DNA of 64,000 nucleotides from the NCBI GenBank assembly GCA_024226935.1, contig JAAELK010000499.1, forward strand, positions 1 to 64,000, read 5' to 3'. Shown in pieces: positions 44,399-53,927 of the stretch. The DNA is from Desulfobacteraceae bacterium (lineage in GTDB: Bacteria > Desulfobacterota > Desulfobacteria > Desulfobacterales > Desulfobacteraceae). The stretch's first letter is position 1; the number at the start of each line of letters is the position of its first letter. The translations under genes were made by a program, and so were the position numbers. The notes under the pieces are model-generated. The model was given only the letters and a program-made list of their open reading frames with translations. It was not told the DNA's origin and made no database searches.

Positions 44399-45219
44399 AA
44401 AAGGTTAAAGCACTTATTTTAACCGGTTTTGGTTTGAATTGTGATAATGAAACCGCCCTGGCCTTTGATCTGGCCGGTGCCCAATCCCATCGGGTCCATA
44501 TCAATTCATTGATTTCCGGCAGGGAAAAACTTGAAAATTATCACATCCTTGCCTTCGGTGGTGGGTTTTCCTGGGGAGATGACCACGGGGCAGGTGTGAT
44601 CCAGGCATTGAAACTCAAGAACCATATTGGACAGGATCTGCTTTCTTTTGTGGAGGCTGGAAAATTGGTTATCGGGATATGTAACGGATTTCAGGCCCTG
44701 GTAAACCTGGGCCTTTTGCCGGGTCTTGATACAGATTATACCCGGCGATCTGTTTGTATAACCTTTAATGATTGTGGGAATTTCAGGGACCAATGGGTTC
44801 GTTTGACCGGTAATGGGGCCAGTCCCTGTGTCTTTTCCAAGGGAATTGAGCTGGCAGACTATCCAATCCGCCACGGGGAAGGCAAGGTTGTTGCCGATCC
44901 AGGGGTTATTGAGCAGCTTGTCGCCAATAATCAGGTGGTGTTCCAATATGCTGACAGTAAAGGGTCTCCTGCAAAAGGAGTTTTTCCTTTAAATCCCAAT
45001 GGAGCCATGGCAGATATTGCAGGTCTTTGTGATCCGTCCGGCCGGATATTTGGGCTCATGCCCCATCCAGAGGCCTATAACCATTTTACAAATCATCCTG
45101 ACTGGACCCGGAAAAAAGAGCAGTTTAAACGCCGGGGAGAGAAAATGGATACGGGTATGACAACTGGTATCCGCTTGTTTAAAAATGGAGTTGATTATAT
45201 TCAGGATACTTTTTTTTAA
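44395..45219 (+). CDS. purQ: Phosphoribosylformylglycinamidine synthase, glutaminase subunit
   Basis: This 274-residue class I glutamine amidotransferase has its catalytic Cys in VIGICNGFQALVNLGLLPG (near residue 95) and His-Glu in LMPHPEAYNHFTNHP (near 225). It feeds ammonia to the PurS-PurL protein, whose stop it overlaps by 4 bases (ATGA). It is longer than B. subtilis PurQ (227), resembling the amidotransferase part of the large PurL. Confidence 0.94.
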   Translation: MKKVKALILTGFGLNCDNETALAFDLAGAQSHRVHINSLISGREKLENYHILAFGGGFSWGDDHGAGVIQALKLKNHIGQDLLSFVEAGKLVIGICNGFQALVNLGLLPGLDTDYTRRSVCITFNDCGNFRDQWVRLTGNGASPCVFSKGIELADYPIRHGEGKVVADPGVIEQLVANNQVVFQYADSKGSPAKGVFPLNPNGAMADIAGLCDPSGRIFGLMPHPEAYNHFTNHPDWTRKKEQFKRRGEKMDTGMTTGIRLFKNGVDYIQDTFF

Positions 45220-45253
45220 ATTGTATACCCTATTGTAAGGAGTCTGAGCCAAG

Positions 45254-45937
45254 GTGTTGGGAACTTTTGTAGATTGTCTGGCCATTATTGGTTGCAGTCT
45301 TGTTGGGATGTTGTTTAAAAACGGAATCTCTGAAAAATACAATCAAACAGTGATGCAGGCCATGGGTCTGGCCCTTGCTCTGGTGGGAATCGAGAGTGCT
45401 CTGGGCTGTGATGATCTGCCCATTATTATTATCAGTCTGGCAATAGGGTCTGTTCTGGGGGAGTTTGTCGGCATCGAAGCTTATCTGGAAAGCCTGGGTA
45501 AGTTTTTGGAAAGAAGATTTTCCAAAACTTCCGATGGGTTTGCCAAAGGGTTTATTACCGGCTCTTTGATCTTTTGTGTGGGGTCCATGGCCATTGTGGG
45601 GGCCCTTGAAGACGGGCTGACCGGCGATCATCACATTTTGTTTGCCAAGGCCTGCCTGGATGGAATTATCGGGTTGATCCTGGCCTCATCCTTAGGAATT
45701 GGGGTGATGTTTGCATCTTTGGCGGTCCTGGTTTATCAAGGAGGTATTACCTTGATGGCCGTGGTGTTAAAACCATTGCTGGTACCTGTTGTGGTCAGTC
45801 AGATGTCGGCTGTAGGAGGCCTTTTGATTATGGGTATTGGCCTTAATCTGCTCCGGGAAAAAAAGATTCGGGTGGGTAATATGCTGCCGGCGGTTTTTGT
45901 TCCCATGGTCTATTATCTGATCCGGTTATATATTTGA
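45254..45937 (+). CDS. DUF554 family membrane protein
   Basis: This 227-residue protein has six or more hydrophobic segments (GTFVDCLAIIGCSLVGMLFKNG, MGLALALVGIESAL, PIIIISLAIGSVLGEFVGIEAYL, FITGSLIFCVGSMAIVGALEDGLTGDH). These match DUF554 (YdfK-like) membrane proteins of unknown function. It starts with GTG preceded by AAGGAG at a long spacing. It follows purQ by 34 bases and ends the long operon. Confidence 0.85.
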   Translation: MLGTFVDCLAIIGCSLVGMLFKNGISEKYNQTVMQAMGLALALVGIESALGCDDLPIIIISLAIGSVLGEFVGIEAYLESLGKFLERRFSKTSDGFAKGFITGSLIFCVGSMAIVGALEDGLTGDHHILFAKACLDGIIGLILASSLGIGVMFASLAVLVYQGGITLMAVVLKPLLVPVVVSQMSAVGGLLIMGIGLNLLREKKIRVGNMLPAVFVPMVYYLIRLYI

Positions 45938-45950
45938 TAGAAAAAAAAAT

Positions 45951-45986
45951 GCCCCGGATTTTCCAAAGGATTCATCCGGGGCTTTA
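45951..45986 (+). terminator. Terminator of the rpsB-to-DUF554 gene string
   Basis: GCCCCGGAT and ATCCGGGGC form a 9-bp GC-rich stem extended by TCC/GGA in the loop, followed by TTTAAAA. An A-run precedes it, so it may also act on the small minus-strand gene that ends at 46001. Confidence 0.75.
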
Positions 45987-46000
45987 AAAGTTATTTTTTT

Positions 46001-46240
46001 CTATTGTATTTGTTCGCGCATGGTAATATCGTGTTTGCGTTCCTGAAGGGTCTTGTATCCCAGGCTCCGGTCGTGCTCCAGGGAATAGGGGGACACACAA
46101 ACTTTTTTTAGTTTTTCAACATTACCTTCAACTGTCCTGCGGTCTGCCCGGGATAGGTCTTCAATGCAACTATTATAAATCTTTTCGATTTTATGTTTAA
46201 CTCTTATTGTCTGGTGCCTTCTGATTGCTCTGTTTTTCAT
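46001..46240 (-). CDS. Small basic hypothetical protein
   Basis: This 79-residue protein has no recognised family. It is highly charged (KNRAIRRHQTIRVKHKIEKIYN, DLSRADRRTVEGNVEKL, YSLEHDRSLGYKTLQERKHD), soluble, and likely helical. A strong AAGGAG lies before its ATG, which supports it being real. Confidence 0.6.
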   Translation of the reverse strand: MKNRAIRRHQTIRVKHKIEKIYNSCIEDLSRADRRTVEGNVEKLKKVCVSPYSLEHDRSLGYKTLQERKHDITMREQIQ

Positions 46241-46431
46241 ATGATAGCTCCTTTATAATAGTGTAGCCTTCAAAGAACGTCTTTGCCTTATTTTTTTCAA
46301 GCAAAGTCTTTGTTCTTGTTTTTAACGATAAACATCTTGGAGCTGTTTGACAAGGAGAAAATCAAAAAAAGTTTGTTTTGACTAAACAAAGAAGGTCCAG
46401 TGAGGCAGGCATAAATACCTTCCTCTATCTT

Positions 46432-47010
46432 TTAAGGGGTGTTGTTATTTTTTTTATACCAATTCTGGTCTCCATAAAATTTATCTGCACATTTGGGGCA
46501 CATACTATGGCTGAACAATGCGCTTGAGTGATTTTCAAAATATTCTTCAATCTTGTCCCATATCCCTTCATCATTGCGAATATCCTTACAATTGGCACAA
46601 ATTGGTATCAGCCCCCTTAAAATTTTCATCTCCACATGCATTTTAACTCGTACCAATAGTTCGGCTGCTTTGAAAGGTTTGGTGACATAGTCGGAACCAC
46701 CCATGGTAAAAGCCTTAACGATATCTTCCGTGTCGGTTTTTGCGGTGAGAAAAATAATGGGAATATGACGTTTGGCAATATTGGATTTAATTTTTTTACA
46801 CACTTGAAAACCATCCATTTCAGGCATCATGATATCTAAAAGGATTAAATCAAAATCCCGGCTGAACACCCAGTCAATAGCCTCTTTTCCGTTTGTAGCA
46901 AACTCAACTTCATAATTATGTTCTTTAAGAAGGTTGCCCAGAAGCTGAATGTTTTTAGGTTGGTCATCTACAATCAGAATTGAAAAGCTATTATTATTTT
47001 CAGATATCAT
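46432..47010 (-). CDS. Response regulator with a Cys-rich C-terminal segment
   Basis: This 192-residue protein has a receiver domain (ILIVDDQPKNIQLLGNLL; phospho-Asp in DLILLDIMMPEMDG near residue 57; Thr in FLTAKTD and Lys in YVTKPF). The last 60 residues carry PICANCKDIRNDEGIWDKIE and SHSMCPKCADKFYG, a four-Cys probable metal site seen in many environmental response regulators. There is no DNA-binding domain, so output may be protein interaction. It starts 4 bases after the stop of the hybrid kinase. Confidence 0.88.
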   Translation of the reverse strand: MISENNNSFSILIVDDQPKNIQLLGNLLKEHNYEVEFATNGKEAIDWVFSRDFDLILLDIMMPEMDGFQVCKKIKSNIAKRHIPIIFLTAKTDTEDIVKAFTMGGSDYVTKPFKAAELLVRVKMHVEMKILRGLIPICANCKDIRNDEGIWDKIEEYFENHSSALFSHSMCPKCADKFYGDQNWYKKNNNTP

Positions 47011-47014
47011 GGAA

Positions 47015-49321
47015 TTATCCTTTGGCGGATTTAAGTTTTTTGATTATTTCCGGGAAGTCAGCAATTGTATAACGCATATTGTCAATGTCAAAGTGGTCAA
47101 CATGGCTGATCAGGTGATCACTATATTTGATTAAAAAATCCAGGTGGTGAGATTTTCCAAGATCTTTTAATCCGTTGGCGAATCTTTTTACCTCTTTCAT
47201 GGGCTGTTTTGTTTTAAAATTTCGCCATTGATCCATAAAATCAGATTCAAGGGTATTGATGATTTCTACAAGATTTGATGCTGTTTCCAAAGGTGAGGAT
47301 TCCAAGGCGTCCTGCCACCTGGGATTTGTTATATCCCCAGGAGCCATATCTTCTTTTAATATTTTTAAATATTTTGATAATTCTGAAAGCAGGTCAGTGA
47401 TTTTAATAGGTTTTGCAAGAAAACCGTTAAACCCTTTTTTAAGTATTGCCGAGCTGGTCAGGGTTGATGAAGACGCGGTTACCGCAATTATCGGTATCTC
47501 TTTTGTTTTTGAATTCATCTTTAATTGTTGAGTAGCCTCAATGCCATTCATTATCGGCATTCTGATATCCATAAGAATGATATCCGGTTGGTATTCAGCC
47601 GTTATAAGTACGGCTTCATGGCCATTTTCCGCAGTCAACACTTTAAGGTTTACTTTGGTCAGTAATTCAATTAATAAATTTCTATTGGATTCAACATCAT
47701 CAACCACCAGAATTTTTTCTTTTTGAAATTGAATATTTTCAAGATGATAAATTTGTTCAATGACAGGAATTTCTTTGGATGAGACTTTTACGTCATGGAT
47801 CACTATCTTAAAAATACTTCCTTTGCCCTGGGTGCTTTCAACCGATATGTGACCGTTCATCATTTCAATCAGTCTTTTGCAGATGGTAAGACCCAAACCT
47901 GTTCCACCAAATTGTGCGTTGCTTTGACCGGCCTGCTGTTTGAAGGATTCAAAAATTGTTTCAATATCATTGTTTGATATTCCCATACCTGTGTCTTCGA
48001 CCCGGATGATTAAATCCAGGGTTTTTTTGTTGTCATTTTTGATTATTGTCTGGATAGAAAGTTTTATTTGCCCTTTTTTTGTAAATTTAATAGCATTTCC
48101 CACCAGGTTCAAAAAAATCTGTCTTAATCTGATTTCATCAAGTCTAATGGCAGCGGGCAGATCATCGCTGATATCAATGATAAATTTGATATTTTTTCTG
48201 GATGCCTGTAGTGCAAATATCTGCTCAATTTCTTTGATCATCGTTCTAAGGTCAATGGTGCTATACTGGATTTCAAGTTTGCCTGCCTCAATCTTTGAAA
48301 GATCAAGGATATCATTGATAAGGGTCAGCAGATTTTTTCCGGCGGTTTTTATTGCCGAGATATAACTTTTTTGTTTTTCATCTGCAACAAGAAAGGATAG
48401 GAGTTCGCTGAAGCCTGTAACAGCGTTAAGCGGTGTTCGGATTTCATGGCTCATATTGGACAAGAATTCGCTTTTTGCTTTATTGGCAACCTCAGCCCGC
48501 TCCTTTTCCTTTTCAAGGGCTTTGGTTCTTTCTTTGACTAAATCTTCAAGGTGTTCCTGGTGGTGTCTGAGTTCCTCTTCAATTTGTTTTCGTTGGCTGA
48601 TGTCCTGAAGATTTATTACGCTTCCGATCATTTTACCATTATTGTCTTTATAGGTGGAAGCACTGATGCTTACGGGAATGATGTTGCCATCCCTGTCAAA
48701 TCTTTCGGTTTCAAATCCGGAGAAAAACGTTCCGGTCAGTAGCACATCAATCATTTTTTTGGTTTCAGGCCAGTTTTTTTCCGGTACAAAATCATCCATT
48801 CTTTTATTGATGCGTTCCGCCAATGACCACTTGAAAACCCGGGAAAAAGCAGGGTTAAAATAGGTCACAAGTCCCTTGTTATCATAGACGATGATAGGAT
48901 CTGCCACAGCTTCCATGACGGAACGGTATTTTTCTTTGTTTTCGCGCAGTTTTTTTTCGATTTTTTTTGTTTCAGTAATATCCCGGTAAATTACAATACT
49001 TCCAATGGGTGTGCCTTTATGATTTTTGATAATGGAGGCGTTGAGCTGAATATTCAAAGTTTTGCCAGCTTTGGTAAAGCGTTTGGTTTCCAGGGGGTGG
49101 ATTTTTTTATTTTTTAATAATAGTTTTAATTTGTCCCTGGTTTCCTGTAGATGTTCTTCTGGTATAAAGTTATATTTGTTATTTAAAAGCTCTTCTAAGT
49201 CCCATCCAAAGACCCGGGTAAAAGCATCATTTATATAAGTTGTTTTTCCTTTGATATCATAGAAAGCAATGGGATCCGGCACTGCATCCATCGTGATGGC
49301 TTGATTCTCTGATTTTTTCAA
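47015..49321 (-). CDS. Hybrid sensor histidine kinase (PAS-PAS-HisKA-HATPase-REC-HPt-like)
   Basis: This 768-residue protein has two PAS domains (about 8-118 and 130-245), a coiled coil, HisKA with NMSHEIRTPLNAV (His near 292), HATPase with VEDTGMGISNNDI and GGTGLGLTICKRL, and a receiver with VVDDVESNRNLLIELL and IILMDIRMPIMNG. The last 90 residues look like an HPt helix bundle, but the site that should hold the phospho-His reads FANGLKDLGK, so it may not accept phosphate. There are no membrane segments, so it is a cytoplasmic sensor. The start is TTG with GGAG at 8 bases. It forms an operon with the response regulator. Confidence 0.92.
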   Translation of the reverse strand: MKKSENQAITMDAVPDPIAFYDIKGKTTYINDAFTRVFGWDLEELLNNKYNFIPEEHLQETRDKLKLLLKNKKIHPLETKRFTKAGKTLNIQLNASIIKNHKGTPIGSIVIYRDITETKKIEKKLRENKEKYRSVMEAVADPIIVYDNKGLVTYFNPAFSRVFKWSLAERINKRMDDFVPEKNWPETKKMIDVLLTGTFFSGFETERFDRDGNIIPVSISASTYKDNNGKMIGSVINLQDISQRKQIEEELRHHQEHLEDLVKERTKALEKEKERAEVANKAKSEFLSNMSHEIRTPLNAVTGFSELLSFLVADEKQKSYISAIKTAGKNLLTLINDILDLSKIEAGKLEIQYSTIDLRTMIKEIEQIFALQASRKNIKFIIDISDDLPAAIRLDEIRLRQIFLNLVGNAIKFTKKGQIKLSIQTIIKNDNKKTLDLIIRVEDTGMGISNNDIETIFESFKQQAGQSNAQFGGTGLGLTICKRLIEMMNGHISVESTQGKGSIFKIVIHDVKVSSKEIPVIEQIYHLENIQFQKEKILVVDDVESNRNLLIELLTKVNLKVLTAENGHEAVLITAEYQPDIILMDIRMPIMNGIEATQQLKMNSKTKEIPIIAVTASSSTLTSSAILKKGFNGFLAKPIKITDLLSELSKYLKILKEDMAPGDITNPRWQDALESSPLETASNLVEIINTLESDFMDQWRNFKTKQPMKEVKRFANGLKDLGKSHHLDFLIKYSDHLISHVDHFDIDNMRYTIADFPEIIKKLKSAKG

Positions 49322-49340
49322 ATTGAATTCTCCAGAGTAA

Positions 49341-50360
49341 TTATTTTTTTTGTTTCATCTCCTTGAAGGATGCTTTAAATTTTTCACAGGGGTTTTCGTA
49401 GGATACCCGCTGGGTAAACCATAGGTAGTCCGAAGGTTTTCTGGGGTCAAATCCTTTCAGTTCAAGGGGCTGCATATAATCTTCAAGTTCGGAAGGGTCT
49501 ATTGTGATTTCGGTCAGTCCGATGTTCACCTGGGAGATGTCGGGATTAATTGCCGAGACCCTGTCCATGACACCTAATCCATATTCGGTGTGCCCACCGC
49601 CTATTATTACCACAATGGGTCCTTTTGCATTTTTTTCATATAATTGTGATATTGACAGAGCTATTTTATCATTTCTTGCCACCCAGGTGTCATAGAACCG
49701 GGACGTCATTTTCCCATGATCCATGCCGCAGTGAACGGCCTTGAATATGGATTTCATACGGGCTTGGTAGGGTCCATTGGAAAATCGGGATGAAAAAATT
49801 AATTTTTTTTCGATTCCGGTAAGTCCTTCCAGTCCTTTCCTGGTAATTCTGTGCCTCAGCGGTTTTGACAGATCAAGACCGCTGATAAGGAGATTATTAT
49901 CCCTGGCAAGGGTAAGAAGGTCGTAGTAATAGGCCCACATGGTATCGGACTGGGAATCCCAGTTCAATTGTTTCCGGGTCTGTTGTTCAATGGCTTTTTC
50001 TATTTTTGGAGAGTGCTTAGCCTTGCCAGAGTCGGTAAAGTCCAATAATAGCGGGGTATCATCCATGGAGAAGAATTCGAACCCGAGAACGGGAAATTTT
50101 CCTTTTTCAATAAGGTCCTGGATGATTTTGTGCTGGATGGCGTGGTGAATGGGGTTGTCATGTTTTTCAGACAGATAAATTACATCCTGGCTTGCAATTT
50201 TATCCACCAGGGTGTTGAAGGAGATGGTCTTGTGGGTAGCGGCATCGATGATTTGCCCGATCAGGGGGTCTTGCCGCATTTTTGTCTTGGGTGCGATTGC
50301 ACAGGCAAATATCACGGGAATGATAAGAAATAAGAGTAAGTATAATCCAAAGCGCATCAT
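49341..50360 (-). CDS. ChaN family lipoprotein (haem/iron-associated)
   Basis: This 339-residue protein has a lipoprotein signal (LYLLLFLIIPVIFAC, Cys near 20). DVIYLSEKHDNPIHHAIQHKII (near 59) and FEFFSMDD, with VVIIGGGHTEYGLGV near 250, match ChaN, an outer-membrane-associated lipoprotein shown to bind haem in Campylobacter. It lies 19 bases upstream of the hybrid kinase on the same strand, so it may be in the same operon. Confidence 0.82.
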   Translation of the reverse strand: MMRFGLYLLLFLIIPVIFACAIAPKTKMRQDPLIGQIIDAATHKTISFNTLVDKIASQDVIYLSEKHDNPIHHAIQHKIIQDLIEKGKFPVLGFEFFSMDDTPLLLDFTDSGKAKHSPKIEKAIEQQTRKQLNWDSQSDTMWAYYYDLLTLARDNNLLISGLDLSKPLRHRITRKGLEGLTGIEKKLIFSSRFSNGPYQARMKSIFKAVHCGMDHGKMTSRFYDTWVARNDKIALSISQLYEKNAKGPIVVIIGGGHTEYGLGVMDRVSAINPDISQVNIGLTEITIDPSELEDYMQPLELKGFDPRKPSDYLWFTQRVSYENPCEKFKASFKEMKQKK

Positions 50361-50495
50361 AATTGATAGTCCTCAAATTAAAAGAGATACGCTAATATAC
50401 TATTTTTTTTTATATATTTCCACCACCAAGGTGAATTGCCAAAAAATAGCGCCTTGATTATTTTATAATAACTAACCTAGGATTCGAAATTATAA

Positions 50496-51215
50496 TCAGG
50501 GTTTTAAAGGTTTTTTGAAATAGAGAACCAGGCTTTTGCCCAAAATCGGGTTGAACAGTTTATCCACAAATGCGGTGATTTTAGGTTTTTTCATCAGATC
50601 CCATACCAGAATCCTGTGATAGAGATTTACAAAAAATGAATCGGTTCTATTGGGGCCCATCAAGCACTTTAACCACCAATAGGGTGTGTGGATGCTGTGG
50701 GCAAAATGGGAACCAAGATAGACAGGTCCCAGGGTTTTAATTTTTTGGATTAAAGCTTTCTTTTTATATATCCGGACATGGCCCATGTCTGCATTGAAAT
50801 ATTCATCGGAAAGGAGCCAGCAGATTTTTTCCGACCAGAATCTGGGCACACTGACGGCCAGGATTTTTCCCGGGCGTACAATTCTGACAAGTTCTGCCAT
50901 GGCTTTTGTGTCATCGGGAATGTGCTCTAACACCTCCGAGCAGATGACGATGTCAAAGCTATTGTCTTTGAAGGGGAGAGCTGTGATATCCATGGTGGAC
51001 AGATTCCAATCCCTGCATGAAAGATCATTGATCCCATCGTGGAATATAAGTTTATCCCGGGTTTGAACAAGGTTATCAAAGCCAAAATCAGCCCCGGTGC
51101 AGATGGTGTCTTTTTCCTGGGCGGCTCGTATGGTATGGCGGCCTTCTCCGCAGCCAATATCTAATATTTTGTCGTTGGGATTGATATCGAGTCGGTTAAA
51201 ATTAATGGTAATCAT
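50496..51215 (-). CDS. SAM-dependent methyltransferase (type 11)
   Basis: This 239-residue class I methyltransferase has ILDIGCGEGRHTIRAAQE near residue 18, DFGFDNLVQTR, and DIVICSEVLEHIPDD near 90, typical of type 11 (UbiE-like) enzymes. Its start overlaps the glycosyltransferase stop by 14 bases, so the two are translated together. A role in modifying a glycan or glycolipid made by the partner is likely but unproven. Confidence 0.85.
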   Translation of the reverse strand: MITINFNRLDINPNDKILDIGCGEGRHTIRAAQEKDTICTGADFGFDNLVQTRDKLIFHDGINDLSCRDWNLSTMDITALPFKDNSFDIVICSEVLEHIPDDTKAMAELVRIVRPGKILAVSVPRFWSEKICWLLSDEYFNADMGHVRIYKKKALIQKIKTLGPVYLGSHFAHSIHTPYWWLKCLMGPNRTDSFFVNLYHRILVWDLMKKPKITAFVDKLFNPILGKSLVLYFKKPLKP

Positions 51216-52437
51216 GGATAATCCCCCTATAGGCTTGTGCTGTTTTGATGGCTGTTTTTTCCCAGGTGAATTCTGTTAAAACTCGTTCATAGCCTTTTTG
51301 GGCAAGCATTTCTCTTTGTGCCGGATCTTCCAATAGTTCAATAATTGCTTTTTCCAGAGCCGGGGCGTCTCCGGGGGGGACAAGTTTTGCTGCGTCTCCT
51401 GCCACTTCAGGAAGGGCTCCGCCTGTGGTGCTGATAACGGGAATTCTGCATGCCATGGCCTCGCCTACGGGCAGACCGAATCCTTCGTAGAGTGAGGGAA
51501 CAACCGCAATACTGGCTTTTGCATACTCTTTGACAAATCGGTCATGGTCGATACGGCCGGTGAATTCAATGTGGGAGCCCAGATCCAATCTTTTCACCAG
51601 ATTTTCAATTCCCCCGTCTTTTTTGGGAGTTCCAATGATGGTCAGGCTGACTCGGTGTGTTTTTAGAATGTTTTTCAGGGCAAATAAGAGATGGTATAGT
51701 CCCTTTAAAGGGGTATCTGCACTATTGGTTACAATTATTCGTCCAGGGATTTTTTTGATATGTTCCAGGGGATAAAAATTATTGGTATCGATGCCGATGG
51801 GGATGGTTTTAAATTTTGCTTCCGGAACCTTAAACTCTTTTGCAATATCTTTTTTGGAACTGTCGGATACCGTGATTATTGTTTTAAGTTTTCTGGCCAC
51901 CTGCTTTTGCATACCAATGAAGGAATACCATCTTAAAATTTTGAGTTTTTGGAGATAGGACCGGGTGCTCTGGATCGCAAGGCGTCTATCCACGGTCATG
52001 GGATGGTGGATGGTAGCGGTCACCGGTACTTTTCTTTGTAAGGAGAGTAGGCTATAGGACAGGCTTTGATTGTCATGGATAATATCGAATTTATCTTCAC
52101 AGCCTTTCAGGTGACGATTCACCCGCATGCCGAAAGTCATGGGTTCAGGGTATCCCATGGCTGAAACGTCCAGCCATTCCAAGAGATTGATGGGGTCTTT
52201 AAGTTCCGAAAGGGCGGGGGTCCGAAAGGGATTGTCTGCATTGTATAGATCCAGGGTTTCCAGCATTGTCAGGGTCCCACTGCCGTTCAGTTGGGGGTCC
52301 GGTGGTCCTGCAATGACCTCAACCCGATGCCCCAGATCTGAAAGTGCTTGGGTAAGGTGGCGGACATAAACGCCCTGGCCACCGCAATGGGGATTGCTTC
52401 TATAGCTTAAAATGCCTATTTTGAGGGATGTTTTCAT
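51202..52437 (-). CDS. Glycosyltransferase family 4
   Basis: This 411-residue protein is a GT-B-fold glycosyltransferase. The acceptor half starts IGILSYRSNPHCGGQGVYVRHL, with HDNQSLSYSLL; the donor half has IGIDTNNFYPL, FTGRIDHDRFVKEYAKASIAVVPSLYEGFGLPVGEAMA (EX7E motif) and ISTTGGALPEVAGDAA. It probably transfers a hexose in polysaccharide or glycolipid synthesis. It is paired with the methyltransferase. Confidence 0.9.
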   Translation of the reverse strand: MKTSLKIGILSYRSNPHCGGQGVYVRHLTQALSDLGHRVEVIAGPPDPQLNGSGTLTMLETLDLYNADNPFRTPALSELKDPINLLEWLDVSAMGYPEPMTFGMRVNRHLKGCEDKFDIIHDNQSLSYSLLSLQRKVPVTATIHHPMTVDRRLAIQSTRSYLQKLKILRWYSFIGMQKQVARKLKTIITVSDSSKKDIAKEFKVPEAKFKTIPIGIDTNNFYPLEHIKKIPGRIIVTNSADTPLKGLYHLLFALKNILKTHRVSLTIIGTPKKDGGIENLVKRLDLGSHIEFTGRIDHDRFVKEYAKASIAVVPSLYEGFGLPVGEAMACRIPVISTTGGALPEVAGDAAKLVPPGDAPALEKAIIELLEDPAQREMLAQKGYERVLTEFTWEKTAIKTAQAYRGIIHDYH

Positions 52438-52449
52438 AGAAATTAAAGG

Positions 52450-52525
52450 TGGTGCGCCCGGCTGGAATCGAACCAGCGATCTTCAGCTTCGGAGGCTGAC
52501 GCCTTATCCACTGGGCTACGGGCGC
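52450..52525 (-). tRNA. tRNA-Arg (anticodon CCG)
   Basis: On the minus strand GCGCCCG pairs with CGGGCGC, followed by ACCA, so CCA is encoded. The anticodon arm TCAGC-CTCCGAA-GCTGA gives CCG, reading CGG. The T arm has GGTTCGATTCC. Confidence 0.95.
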
Positions 52526-52555
52526 ACAAAATTCAAGAGCCCTTATACCACGTTA

Positions 52556-53860
52556 TTAAATAAAATCCACATTAAATTTTTCTTTTGCTTCTCCAGCAAC
52601 ATATAAAGACCCCGCAATACAGATGGCATCATCGTCGGAACACGCCGATATCGCATGGGTTACAGCCATATTTACATCTTCTATAACTTCAATTTTTTTA
52701 TTTGTAATTTTTTTAACCGCCTCTTTTAGGATCTGGGTTTCCAGGCTTCTGTCAATTTTGGCTTTGGTAATAATTATTTTTTGGGCGTGGGGAACAAGAT
52801 TGTTGAGCATCTCTTCGTAGGGCTTGTCATCCAGGATTCCCAATACAAGGGTGAGGTTTTTACCGGCCAGGTTTGAGGACAGGTATTTTCCCAGTACCTT
52901 TGCCGCCTTAAGATTGTGGGCCCCATCCAGGATGACCAGGGGTTTTTCCATGATGACCTCAAGTCTTCCCGGCCATTTTACGGCGGCAAGTCCCTCTTTG
53001 ATAAGAGTAGGTGACAGATTGTATCGAAGATCAGTTCCTTTGAATCTATCAAATACAAGTTCACAGGTTGCCAGGGCCAGGCTTAAGTTTTCTTTTTGGT
53101 GATCTCCGGGCAAAGGTTTTACAATTGCTTTACAGGTCTGGTTAATACCCCGGTAAAGATAGGTAGCTTTCTTTGGATTTTTCCGGATGGAAAAATCATG
53201 TTTAAACTCAAAGATAGGGGCAGTATTGTTTTTTGCAATTTCTTTGATAACTCCAAGGCCGGATGGTTGATTAACTCCGGTTACCACTGGGGTGTTTTGC
53301 TTGATGATTCCGCCTTTTTCCCTGGCCAGAGCCTTTATGGTGTGACCAAGGTAATCACTGTGCTCGATGGATAAATTGGTGATCACACTGATCTGGGGGC
53401 TAATAACATTTGTTGCATCAAATCGTCCGCCCATGCCTGTTTCAATAATGGCCCACTCCACCTTTTCCCTGGAAAAATGATAAAATGCCATGGCCGTATT
53501 GATTTCAAAAAAAGTAGCTTTTCTTTTCCATAGGTCTGCAGCATGTACCGCTTCATAGGCTTCTACTACTTTTTCATCACTTATCTGTTCTCCATTGACA
53601 CAGATTCTTTCATTGAATTTAACCAAATGGGGAGAGGTGTAAATACCTGTTTTGAATCCGGCTTTTCTTAATATGGATTCAATATAGGTTGCGGTTGATC
53701 CTTTACCATTGGTTCCGGCAATGTGGATGGTATAATAATTTTTCTGGGGGTTGTTCAGGGTCTTGAGGATGTTGTGAATGGTATCCAACTCGAGTTTGAT
53801 GCCGAATCGGCCGAGTCCATAAATTTTATCAAGACAATCTTGGTAAGCTATTTTTCCCAT
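52556..53860 (-). CDS. folC: Folylpolyglutamate synthase/dihydrofolate synthase
   Basis: This 434-residue Mur-ligase-family enzyme adds glutamates to folates. The P-loop HIAGTNGKGSTATYIESIL lies near 45, the SPHLVKFNERI segment near 75, and ETGMGGRFDATN near 140, with VILDGAHNLKAAKVL near 310. ATG 53860 is used; a TTG at 53872 would begin in the rpsU terminator. Confidence 0.94.
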   Translation of the reverse strand: MGKIAYQDCLDKIYGLGRFGIKLELDTIHNILKTLNNPQKNYYTIHIAGTNGKGSTATYIESILRKAGFKTGIYTSPHLVKFNERICVNGEQISDEKVVEAYEAVHAADLWKRKATFFEINTAMAFYHFSREKVEWAIIETGMGGRFDATNVISPQISVITNLSIEHSDYLGHTIKALAREKGGIIKQNTPVVTGVNQPSGLGVIKEIAKNNTAPIFEFKHDFSIRKNPKKATYLYRGINQTCKAIVKPLPGDHQKENLSLALATCELVFDRFKGTDLRYNLSPTLIKEGLAAVKWPGRLEVIMEKPLVILDGAHNLKAAKVLGKYLSSNLAGKNLTLVLGILDDKPYEEMLNNLVPHAQKIIITKAKIDRSLETQILKEAVKKITNKKIEVIEDVNMAVTHAISACSDDDAICIAGSLYVAGEAKEKFNVDFI

Positions 53861-53873
53861 GTTCCCCAACAAT

Positions 53874-53913
53874 AAAAAAACCCGGCATATTTAATTATAT
53901 TAAATATGCCGGG
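53874..53913 (-). terminator. Rho-independent terminator of rpsU
   Basis: CCCGGCATATTTAA pairs perfectly with TTAAATATGCCGGG (14 bp, 5-base loop), and on the minus strand a T7 run follows. It lies 14 bases past the rpsU stop and just before the folC start. Confidence 0.9.
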
Positions 53914-53927
53914 TAGAATTTAACGGT

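Noticed and set aside
52412-52606. A frame with WNRTSDLQLRRLTPYPLGYG on the plus strand
   Set aside because: It is the reverse-strand translation of tRNA-Arg, a common false gene.
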